From NCBI GenBank assembly GCA_036346245.1, contig CM070736.1, forward strand, positions 13,567,898 to 13,631,897: a DNA stretch of 64,000 nucleotides, written 5' to 3'. The notes below the pieces were generated by a model. It was not told the origin of the DNA. It saw nothing but the letters and a program-made list of their open reading frames with translations, and ran no database searches. Each line of letters begins with the position of its first letter. Position 1 is the stretch's first letter. This DNA comes from Bonia amplexicaulis (Eukaryota > Streptophyta > Magnoliopsida > Poales > Poaceae). Shown here in pieces: positions 54,801 through 64,000 of the stretch. A program made the position numbers and the translations under genes.

Positions 54801-55329
54801 ACGGATGATTACAGTTCCAAAAGCTTACAAAGTTACAACGGCCTCTTGATTTTATATAAAATGTGAAACCAATACTCATCAAGAAACTTTGTAAGCTAAT
54901 TATAGGAACAATAGGAACACAAAGGTTCAGCAAAACGAAGAATAGAAGAAAGTAGTGAGAACAATAGAAACACAAATTATTCATAAGTGGTAAATTCATA
55001 CAAGCCACAATAGGAACACAAAGGCTCGTCATCACTAACTATTTCTTCTTCCTACAATTCACCAATTAATATGTCAAACTAAGTTAGAAGCAAATTTATA
55101 ACGAAAAAAGATAAAAAAACATTTACAAAAAGAAGAGTGCAATACCTGAATCAACATACCAGGAAAACTTTCTATACACTGCACACCTCAACCAACCAAC
55201 ATGACAAAAAAAACAAATACTAGCAAAATAAAAGCTGAATTCTTAGCTCTTACCAGATATAGTCTTGGATGGTGAATGATTTAATAAATCAACAGCAGTA
55301 TGTAAAGGTTCCCCCAAAAGACAAAGGAA
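54801..55329. other. AT-rich, possible hAT interior
   Basis: Contains repeated AATAGGAACACAAAGG phrases (near 54907 and 55010). No domain-bearing frame. Confidence 0.35.
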
Positions 55330-56940
55330 GATCTAAATAAGCCATTGTTGACCTAACCATCTCCATAAGTATTCCATTCGTCCGTTCAGCAACACCATTT
55401 TATAGGAGAGTGCAAGGTATGGTATAATTGTGAATAATTCTATACTCTTTGTAAGATTATTTAATATTCCTGAAGTATATTCTTCTCCACGATCAGTTCT
55501 CAAAACCTTGATCTTTCCATTCAATTGATTTTTTACTTAAATTTTAAATGTTTTGAACGCATCAAATCCTTTCGAATTATGTTAAAGAAGATGCACATAA
55601 CCAAATCTAGAATAATCATCAATGAATGTGATAAAACAACCCTTTTAAACTTTAGTAGGAGTAGACATCTCAACACAAATATCATAATGAATAATGGCAA
55701 AAGGCTTATTAGATCTTTTCGCCTATGAAAAAGATGCATGAGTCATCTTACCCGTTATACATTCCTCACAAATACCAAACCGTCCCACTTAAAATGTCAA
55801 ATTTAATAATTAATAAACCCCTTAATTCTATTTTTTAGATATATGATCAAGTCGTAAATGTCATAAATAAAATTATGAGCATGCGTTCATATCATTAGTG
55901 TTCCTCTCTGTAGTGTTATTTTTCCCAACTAAGTAATCAATATTGTCATCATTTGATAGCTCATCAAAAAAAATAAAGACCTTCATTACGAGTTCTAGTA
56001 TGCTCTAATTTTCTATTGAGCAATATTTTAATTTGTCATTTTCCAAATAGTATATCATAATCAATAGATTCTAACTGGGCAATAGAAATTAAATTCCTTC
56101 TCATGCTAGGTGAATATAAAGTGTCCTACAATAATAATTTTCCTCCATTGGAGAGTTTTAGGACATAATTTCAATTCCAAGACATCAGTTTTAGCATTAG
56201 TGCCCAAAAAGATATATCTATTTCTCTGTGGAATTGTTTGCAAGAAGTAAAAGCTTTATAATCTCTAGTAATATGAGATGAAGCATTAAAATCGATAACC
56301 CAATTATTTAAAAAAGTAGTAGTAAATAAAGATATAGTGTATACAAAAATAATAGTCATACCGTCAGACGAATAATTGTCTTTACGCTCAATTGGTTGAT
56401 TGTTTTGATTCCTTTGCTCATTCTACTTCTTCTTTTTTCTACAGTCGGCTCTGAAATTCTCATACTAACCACAGTTGTGGCACTCGAAATTCTTGTACTT
56501 AACATTCCTCTGAGGTGAGTGATAATTTCCACGATCGTCGATCGTGTTTCTTGTTAAACTTTTCTCTGATACCAATGTTGGGTTTTCTTTCCTTTCTTTG
56601 AGACAGTTTTCTATCTTCTTCCATAAGCAAATGATGTCTCAAAGTGCGTATGTTAAGTATACTTTCAAAATAACAAAAAATATCTTAAAATATTCTCATA
56701 AATTTGTCAAAGAGTTTAGAACAATCATAATCTATATTTCTTTAGAAAAAGGAGAGCCTATTTTTTTAACTCCAATGCTAAAACACGGAGTTTATTGAGA
56801 TACACATTAATTGAAGTGTTATCACACATCTTTGAAGAGAGAAAACTATTAACAAGATTAAGCACTTTAATAAAAAAATACTTTACCAAAATCTTATTTC
56901 AGATCACGTATTATTTCTCGCGCATTTCGTTCATCCTCAA
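55330..56940 (-). pseudogene. Decayed Copia gag-protease-integrase
   Basis: Minus strand, several frames. Gag (about 56930-56400) shows LRHHLLMEEDRKLSQRKERK and a CCHC zinc knuckle (FECHNCG, stop, YENFRADCRKKK) with its Gln and His positions changed. Protease (about 56310-56280) has NWVIDFNASSHIT, where the active-site D-S-G has become D-F-N. The pre-integrase end (GKMTHASFHR, about 55760) and integrase follow: FGYVHLL, KTFKFK, LRTDRGEEYTSG and VAERTNGILMEMVRSTMAYL, so catalytic Asp and Glu positions are still visible. Reverse transcriptase and both LTRs are missing. It is an old, dead copy. Confidence 0.85.
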
Positions 56941-58450
56941 TGCAACATTAAATAAGATATGAATAATTCAGAAAAAAAAAACTATTAGTTGCCGTTATGA
57001 GAAGAAGCGTTACCTGACCGGTTGTTTTCGCAATCGTGCAATGCGACTTCACAGCCGCACACCTCCAAGGCGTGGCAGTGAATCAGAGAACGTCTTCACT
57101 GTGTGCGCGCTGGCCGTCGAATTGCGCTGGGACTTCACCAACGTGGACGCACGGCCAGGACTTCACCTGTGTGGACGCACGACCAGGACTTCACGGATGT
57201 GACGCTTGGACTCGTTGACGTCTTGTACGTGAAACAATCACGAAGCAATGGTGCTCTGGTAGCAAATTTCTGCTCTCTTCTTTTTCACTTATAACTTATA
57301 ATTTATATCATAGTAGTTAATTATTAAATTATATATATTTTTAAGACAAAATTAATAGAAATATTATAGTAAAAATTACACTAAATTTAGCTATATTAGC
57401 TAAAATTATATAAAACTATTTTTCTGTACATACTACCTCTTTTAAATAATTAAAATTTAAAATTTTAATTCATAAACTATAAGTCAGTCTAAAAAAACTA
57501 ACCTTTTTCTTCACGCGCGTCATCAATGTCCCGAGGATGGAGAGAGGATGACCGTAATCGATTTTATTGAAACTTTCCATAACGTCATCAATAGCAGAGT
57601 TTGGCCGTGACGTGCTTTGATGTGGCAGCATTAATAAAGACACCAATGAGCTTTTGGCCTTTAAGACTTCAATGGTAGGGATGTGCCGACTAGCCCACCG
57701 ACCGAGGACGGAAGCGTGTGTAGATTTCTCACGCGCGAGACGAAGAGAGAGAAGACAATGGACGCGCGTCGAGAAGCCAGGGCCATTTTGGCCCCAGCGC
57801 CACGGGCAATGCCGTATTTAGCTTTTTTTTTTGCGCGTTTTGTCAGCTTTGGCCCTCTCACCTGGCCGGAGTGCGTGAAGGAGACGATGAGCGCACGGAC
57901 GGCGACACGGCCACCACCTCCCGCTGGCACACATCTGGATCGTGCCACCTCTCTCGTATGGTCTTGGACCACGCCAACTCCCCTAGCCGTGTCACCTCTC
58001 TTCGCGCACTCTCTGGCAACGCGAGGGGCCAAATACGGTAAAACATATGTTAGAGGATCAAATACTGTATTGTCGTAGCGCTGAGGGCCAAAATGGCTAT
58101 GGCTTCGTGCGTTGATCCAATAAGAGGAAGCCTCTAGCGCGTGTAGAGTCTCTACCCGTCGGACCGAGGAGTTCACTTGTGGCAATTTCTGTGATCTCGC
58201 CGTGAAGCGCGTGAGTCCGTGTGATACCATGCGAGGCTAGGCTTCCGCGAATCCACGTGAGGACTCACGACAGCCGAGGAACCGACCACATGCACGGTGA
58301 ACGAGGAGAAGAAATAGAGGCATCGTGAAAAAAACTCACGGACACGCCGTGAAGAAACCTTACTCTGATACTGATATTGTGTTGTCTCTCAAATCCTATA
58401 TTGATTTGAGTCTTTTTAGTCTAATCTTTATTTTTTCCGTTTTTTCGTGG
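56941..58450. other. Mixed repeat debris with a GC-rich block
   Basis: 57110-57190 has a near-duplicate phrase (ACGCACG(G/A)CCAGGACTTCAC). 57280-57500 is MITE-like AT-rich DNA. 57660-58230 is GC-rich with long open frames on both strands (57683-58078 plus, 57661-58230 minus) but no domain. A degenerate primer-site word (CTCTGATACTGATATT) lies at 58373-58388. Probably decayed LTR-element DNA. Confidence 0.35.
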
Positions 58451-59106
58451 TACCCCTAACAATTACATAATAAAGCTATAGGGTAGGGGTCTATTATAGA
58501 CTCCACTTTTAGATGTTACAAAACAACCCACCTATCTTTCGGCACACCATTAGACTCCTGAACTATGTCACCAATCATTATCAAACATATCAGTTTAATG
58601 AGTCTAAAATATATTAGTCTCAAGCACATATGTGTGAGTCATGCGCCATGATCAGATTATTTACAAGAGCAATTCTAATCTGATCATATGGGTTAATAGC
58701 CTGTAGAGTCGATTCTGTAAAACAAACCTAGCTATTTCGCCATGTGATGTACTCGGGTCAAACATATACATGCATATTAAATTTCAGTAGATTTGATCTT
58801 AATAAATATGTCTATAAATTCCAACACAGCCGCCCCTCGTGCCTCAAATCTTAATTCCTCGAGTTAAATTTCGTATTAAATTATTTCTTATCACTTACAT
58901 TAATAATATAAATAATTTTACATTAAATTAAACTAACAATAACTATATTAACCTTTCTCACGATGTAGCCGGTCATTACGGGCAGTCCAGACCACTGAAA
59001 TCATGCTACCGCAAAATCGCCAAACTAATTATAGTTATTTGGCCAGCACAACTTGTACTCTCCCAGCATGTAGCTAGCTAGCTATTAGCTAATTACTTGC
59101 AAAATA
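58451..59106. other. No gene seen
   Basis: AT-rich intergenic sequence without recognisable frames or element ends. Confidence 0.35.
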
Positions 59107-59363
59107 CTTCCTCTATTTTCGATTACTTGATATTTTTAATCGGACACACATATTTAGGAAATCAGTTTTGTTCACATTATAATGAAAATACCTTAGCAAT
59201 TAACTACTTTGATGAACAGTAACTGCAGAAAGTAGTAAAGTCATATATTTTTTGTTACTATGCAAGCATACAAGCAAAATTTTACGTTAGGAATAATAAA
59301 GTGCTAAGTATTTAAAGAAGAAAAACTTGATAAAAAATGTCAAATAAACCGAAATGGAGGTAG
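59107..59363. mobile_element. Stowaway MITE, complete (TA duplication)
   Basis: Inverted ends CTTCCTCTATTTTCG and, read inward, CTACCTCCATTTCGG, with a TA dinucleotide outside each (59105-59106, 59364-59365). 257 bp, AT-rich, non-coding; typical of Tc1/Mariner-type MITEs. Confidence 0.85.
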
Positions 59364-60890
59364 TATATATAGTCGATTACTTCATCCATCCCATTGCCGC
59401 GGGCGACACGGACTGACTGTTGTCTTCAGAAGAATCGGACACGATCAATAATTGCGAAGTACGGGCTGTCAAACCGATCTGCCTCTGAATGTACTTTTAC
59501 TTCTGTCTCTTAAATTATCGTTAAATTACGTTTAAACCCTTTTCATATTGTTTGCTGCTATGGTAGCTAATGTCGGATCCCGGAGCAATAACTCTAAAAT
59601 TATCTGTGTTAATCGCACTAGTACATGATCAGCTAGTGCATACAGTGATAACAAAAACAAATATCATGCAGAATGACAAACTTTATTTAACTGAATTGGG
59701 CCTGGTGACCAAAGTTTACATCAATGGCACATAGGCCAAAGTTAAATATAAGCAGCGGAAGAAAAAACCAAAGCGGAAGAAGCCCACTAAGTCTGCCCAC
59801 AGGCAAACGACAATAAGACGCGGCCTAGACGTTCTGATCCTCACCGAAGTCGAAGCTGTCCTCTGAAAAATGATGAATTGAGTAACGTGAGTACATAAAA
59901 TACTCTACAAGTTACACCAGGAGGTTTAACAGAGTTAATGCATGTATAAGGATTGACAAAGAAAGGCATAATAAGGTTAATTGAGCGAAAAGCAGAATTG
60001 AAGTAAATATTGTAAGTAGATTCAAAAGCTGAATTTGATGCAAAAGATAGAAACAAGATTTTAACAAAATAATATTGTTAGTACAGGCTCCAACCAAACA
60101 CTAATCTAACCACGAGCATCCCGTTCGGACCATCTTTTCCAAAAAAAAAATCTTATATGGATTCCATCCATCCATATGATTTTTAATCTCTCATGGATTC
60201 CATTCATCCATAAGGTTTTCATAAATAATTTTGAAAAATAAAGTCTAATCCATGAAAAACTTTACTCAACTTGCCCATGACCGTGGGCACGACTATCTAG
60301 GATAGATTATCACTCTGTAGATGTTGTACAGCTTTACCCACAAGACATGATCATCCTATATTACAACCGGATAAACACACTCCCTTTGGTATACGGCGAG
60401 GAGATCATGACAAGGTCTTTACAATGCAAAGCCTTCAACCTGGCCAAACCAACACTGAGGTTTCACCACAACTTGAATCCACAAGTTGGAACCCACTCTT
60501 GAGCCGAGTGAGACTTCTCATGGCCTACGTCACGCTCACTTTCAACCTACAGTAAGATTCAGGTTGGGACCTACAAATTAATTAGCCAGGACTGTACTAT
60601 ACCAGCCTTGTGGTAGTACGATAGGGTTTTGCAACAGTAGTTCACAGACCGGTCTTTAATTTGACTTAAGCACCAACCACATACCCCTTGTGCCTGGCAA
60701 TCAACATTGCGTCACCAAAGAACAATGCATACCAGCAAGCACCTACCACCTAACCATTTGCCCAAGTCTAAACCAAGTTTTTATATTTTTGCTTTGAAAG
60801 ATTTAATATACCTTCTGACTCACCGAAGTCAAGAATAGATTTTATAAATCAACATTTTATGTGAAACAAATCTTCCCACCCAAATTATTC
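59364..60890. other. Non-coding retroelement-like DNA
   Basis: 59690-59900 and 60265-60850 have even base composition and no open frame of note, like the untranslated part of large LTR elements. 60115-60260 holds a MITE-like patch with CCATCCAT/ATGGATTCC words. Confidence 0.35.
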
Positions 60891-61037
60891 TAAGCATGGC
60901 TAAGCACCTTCTGACTCACCGAGGGCTGTTGTACGTAGGCCACCACCGGAGTCCTCGCTTCCAGGGCTCTGTCCCTAGCGACGCTATGCAAGAGCATTGC
61001 GATGGTGGGGCAAGCTCGAGTGAGGTGGTCGCTGCGC

Positions 61038-62003
61038 CTATGTACTCGCCCCAAAGCCCGTCCTGTTTGTGCTCTTTGTCGTCGAGCACTCCGTCCTCAC
61101 GGCCCCGGCCTCGTCCGTGCCCCCGATCTCTGCGACCCTATCCCTGGCTAACAGGGGTGCTATCTTCAGACCCATCGTTGATGCTAGAGACGTATCTGTC
61201 CCTCTGGGCTTTGTGTTGCTTGCGACTAGAGGTGCCCTTCGGTGGGTCCTGTGCTTGCTTGGTGTCAGAGGTGTCGTCCCTGCACCACTACGCGTCTTCC
61301 TCCGCTCTTGCATATTCCTCCATCTTGTCAAAGAGCTTGGCAACTAGCTTTATGGGTTTGCGCACATTGTACTCAGCCAGCGGCCCGGGCGAAGGCCCTG
61401 AATCGCCGCATTGATGATTGTGGTCTCGTTCATGTCTTTAACTTGACAACGAACCTTGGCGAAGCGTTTGAAGTACTCTCGTAGTTTTTTCGAGGGCTTC
61501 TGCTTGATGGTGAAGTGCTGGTCTACATCGACTCGCTCGATGTAATTACCTTGGAAATTATTGTATAAGCGATTGTGGATCTGCTCCCACGCATATTTGA
61601 AGTTTGGCTCAATGGTGAAGAACCAGGAGAGCGCCACCCCCTGTAGGGCGAGCGGAAATCCCTTCGCTTTGGTGGAGTCATTCTCGCCGGCACCTCGATA
61701 GCTGTCTTGTACACTTGAACGAATTCCCTAGGGTCCGTATCGCTTTTGTATGGCTCGACGATTGGGAATTTGAAGTCTTCCAACCACACCTACTGTTGCA
61801 GGCCGGCGGAGAGTGGAGACTCCGGATCTACGCGTCGAAGCCATGGGGGCGTCACGTTTGTCCGCTCGGTCGGATACGACCTCCGCCACCACTATCGGTG
61901 GCATTTGCTGGCTTCGAGCTTCTTGCATCTCCTGCATGGCCCTACGGAGGTCTGCTAGCTCGCGCTGCAACATTCTAAGGGCCGCCATCAGAGTGCCTTC
62001 CAT
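61038..62003 (-). pseudogene. Gypsy-type Gag, frameshifted
   Basis: Minus strand from a likely ATG at 62003: MEGTLMAALRMLQRELADLR followed by a coiled coil. At 61789 comes WLEDFKFPIVEPYKSDTDPR then EFVQVY, in a new frame. A third frame (61637-61350) has the Gag core: AWEQIHNRLYNNFQGNYIER, LREYFKRFAKVRCQVKDM and ETTIINAAIQGLRPG, typical of plant Ty3/Gypsy Gag. The tail (61343-61038) has KLFDKMEEYARAEEDA and a basic R/G-rich region. At least two frameshifts and several stops. No protease or polymerase follows on the left, so the element is truncated. Confidence 0.8.
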
Positions 62004-63146
62004 AGTTGGGGTGGCCGCACCAGCTTGAGCAGAGGCACGCGCTGCGAGGTTGCTGGTGATAACGGCCTACTTGCTAGAACCGTTCGGTACATTAGTGTGG
62101 TTGGCCTCACGATCGGCAACGGGACCGACACGAGCGTCAAGACCACTAGTGATATGGGGTCGCCCGATCTTCTCGACGTAGGATGGATACTCACGGAAGT
62201 CTTGATGAATCGTAGTGATCCTCCAATGCAAGCGCAACGGACGAACACTCTTTAATCCGTCAAAACACACTCGTGTTGATTTCACCGACCACCAAGGAAG
62301 ACCTATCGTGCACCCAATTCCCAGCAGAAAGGTTGAATGATCCTGATTGAAGAAAATCACTCCTAATTCCCTATAGAACTTCGGCGCAATGCTAAACTCG
62401 AACAAACTTTAGTAGATTGATTTTTCTCAAATGTGGTCTGAATTTTACAGGGGTGGCGGCTATCTTTTAAAGAGATACAAGCGGTGGAGAGTCGGCCAAA
62501 CACTTGGAGGCCGAATAGGACTCAATTACAAAGCCCTAGGCTCACTTTGACTCGGACTTAAAAAATGACGTGACTTATTTTACAATTTCTGATCGACTCG
62601 TAGGGAATTTGGAGGTGAGGCCAGATCCATCTGAAAGTAGACTTCAAGAACTTTCCATAGAGTACAAGAACACCTCAATCGGACTCTGTTTATAAAAGTT
62701 ATGGCCATTTTAGTAGGTGCCTGTTGAGCTGTCTCGAACTGAATCCGAATTGAGTTCTGAATTGAATCCGAGTTTGAATTCAGTTGTACATGTGGGAGGT
62801 CCGAATTGGGCTTCAAAATCTTGTCCAAAACTTGGGCTTTAAGTTCTTAGGCTTCTTTCCTTTTGCTCTCCCACTGCATGAGCTTCTTTCCTCTTTGATC
62901 AGCTGCATGAGTTGCTTGGCTTTCTCCTTTCCATCCCCATGGGCTTTGAGCTTTTTGTTCTTGGCAGCAAATATGATTACCCTCCTTGTGCTTCTCCATT
63001 GCTTTGGGCACGAAATCATCATAATATTCAAACCTAATAATAAACAAGAATTTGGCATAAGATATTATATCGTTCCCACGAATAGAAGAAAATTCATTAA
63101 GAAACAAATTGACCTGATAATATTTAATGTGGCTCAATACTTCTTT
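62004..63146. other. Insertion or leader of the Gypsy relic, no domain
   Basis: Lies between the leader frame at 63147-63527 and Gag. The part 62260-63140 has LTR-like composition and no coding. Its ends were not identified. It may be a solo LTR of another element (inference). Confidence 0.35.
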
Positions 63147-63527
63147 CTAGGGAAATAATGTATTTGACTGAAAAGTGCTAAGCATGTGCGTATCCGCATC
63201 AACTAGTCGCCCCCGCATTGTCTCCAGGGTCGCTGGACATGCCAGCACGGGTGTCGGCGCCGATAATTCCGCCGATGCGGGCGCCACTGATGGGGTCGAC
63301 CGTTGCAGCATCGATGGGGCCGACCGTCGTGCCCCGACGGTCTTCGTGGTGGCCGATCGCACCCACGCAGATGTCGCGCCAGGGCCGTTCGCCGCACCGA
63401 TGTCGCCCTCGACACCGGCCTCAAGTACTAGCGCAGACCGCCCACCTCCTGAGGCCCTGGCATTCACGACCGCCGCTGTCGTGCTCCGCTTTCTTTTTGC
63501 TGTCAACGATGCCTTCTTGGGTGCCAT
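63147..63527 (-). pseudogene. Leader open frame of the Gypsy relic
   Basis: A 126-codon minus-strand frame starting MAPKKASLTAKRKRSTTAAV about 35 nt after the primer-binding site. It is rich in Ala, Ser, Thr and basic residues. Its position is that of the start of the Gag polyprotein, probably cut off from the Gag core by the DNA at 62004-63146. No domain is recognisable. Confidence 0.45.
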
Positions 63528-63562
63528 TGCCTCTCAGGTCTACATCTTACTCTCTGTCGTCC

Positions 63563-63580
63563 CCACGAACGGCGCCAACT
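63563..63580 (-). other. Gypsy primer-binding site
   Basis: On the minus strand TTGGCGCCGTTCGTGGGG, the form common after the 5' LTR of grass Gypsy elements. The 5' LTR should lie to its right and would be interrupted by or run into the microsatellite. Confidence 0.6.
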
Positions 63581-63672
63581 ATTGTGGCTATAGGCCAAAC
63601 TATAAATTAGGAGAGTAGTGGAGTGGTTATGATAAATGAGCTAACCTTGCCCCGCCTCCATGACCTGGGTGC

Positions 63673-63761
63673 ATATATATATGTATATATATACATATAT
63701 ACGTATATATATGTATATATATACATATATGTATATGTATGTATGTATATGTATGTATATT

Positions 63762-63796
<35 letters not shown>

Positions 63797-63890
63797 ATAT
63801 CTCATATATATATCGTATGTGTATATATATATATATATATATGTATGTATATATATGTATATGTGTATGTATATATATCGTATATATACG

Positions 63891-63935
<45 letters not shown>

Positions 63936-63940
63936 GTATG

Positions 63941-63971
<31 letters not shown>

Positions 63972-64000
63972 GTATGTATATATATGTATGTATATGTATG
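63673..64000. repeat. TA/TG compound microsatellite, runs off the window
   Basis: More than 320 bp of alternating TATA, TATG, TGTA and CATATA steps with two short TATCGTATA interruptions. Continues past the window end. Confidence 0.95.

Noticed and set aside
56564..56574. Second tRNA-iMet primer-site-like word (minus TGGTATCAGAG)
   Set aside because: Translation across it continues the Copia Gag (RKPNIGIREKFNKKHDRR) just before the zinc knuckle, so it is coding sequence with a chance match.
57661..58230. 189-codon minus-strand open frame
   Set aside because: GC-rich block with an overlapping plus-strand frame. No domain, looks like LTR-type non-coding DNA.
1..64000. CRISPR array, bacterial operon or prophage
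   Set aside because: No regularly spaced identical repeats with unique spacers and no bacterial-type genes. All signals are plant nuclear.
63673..64000. Centromeric or telomeric satellite
   Set aside because: It is a simple TA/TG dinucleotide mixture without a longer monomer.

Overview
The window looks like accessory, transposon-rich nuclear DNA of a grass. The reasons are the dense Tourist- and Stowaway-type MITEs, hAT, Mutator-like (MULE), Helitron, SINE and Copia/Gypsy remnants, and one single-exon, very GC-rich gene with the typical grass coding style. I cannot name the species. Only one protein gene appears intact: an AP2-plus-B3 (RAV-type) transcription factor at 25794-26924 on the plus strand, with a nearby TATA box.

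Layout. 1-2.5 kb: decayed, spliced-looking gene fragments and an orphan promoter/first exon. 2.6-4.3 kb: a short non-autonomous LTR element with a perfect 5-bp target duplication and a second LTR/primer-site set inside. 4.3-9.8 kb: LTR debris, a broken RING-finger gene (6879-7590) and a ~1-kb decayed repeat. 10-19 kb: mainly MITEs, a 46-bp minisatellite and unassigned non-coding DNA. 19.1-20.5 kb: a complete-looking 1.36-kb hAT element with an 8-bp target duplication and a 137-bp tandem repeat. 25.8 kb: the RAV gene. 29.0-32.5 kb: a non-autonomous MULE-like element. 37.8-43.9 kb: a larger relative with a decayed transposase and accessory genes.

44.4-46.1 kb: a candidate Helitron carrying pieces of a seryl-tRNA synthetase gene. 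48.6-52.5 kb: a three-level nest, a Pack-MULE-like element split by a 2.85-kb hAT element (8-bp duplication), which itself contains a long fold-back element. 53.5 kb: a tRNA-derived SINE with a long target duplication. 55.3-57 kb: a Copia gag-protease-integrase relic. 59.1 kb: a complete Stowaway MITE. 61-63.6 kb: a Gypsy gag relic and primer-binding site. The window ends in a TA/TG-rich microsatellite.

The most notable observation is the pair of MULE-like elements at 29.0-32.5 and 37.8-43.9 kb. They share an accessory Cys-rich/coiled-coil gene and a similar AT-rich tip. Each also has an 11-bp-stem hairpin about 76-80 bp inside the left end, but their GC-rich terminal cores are unrelated. All family calls come from reading the sequence; no database search was run.
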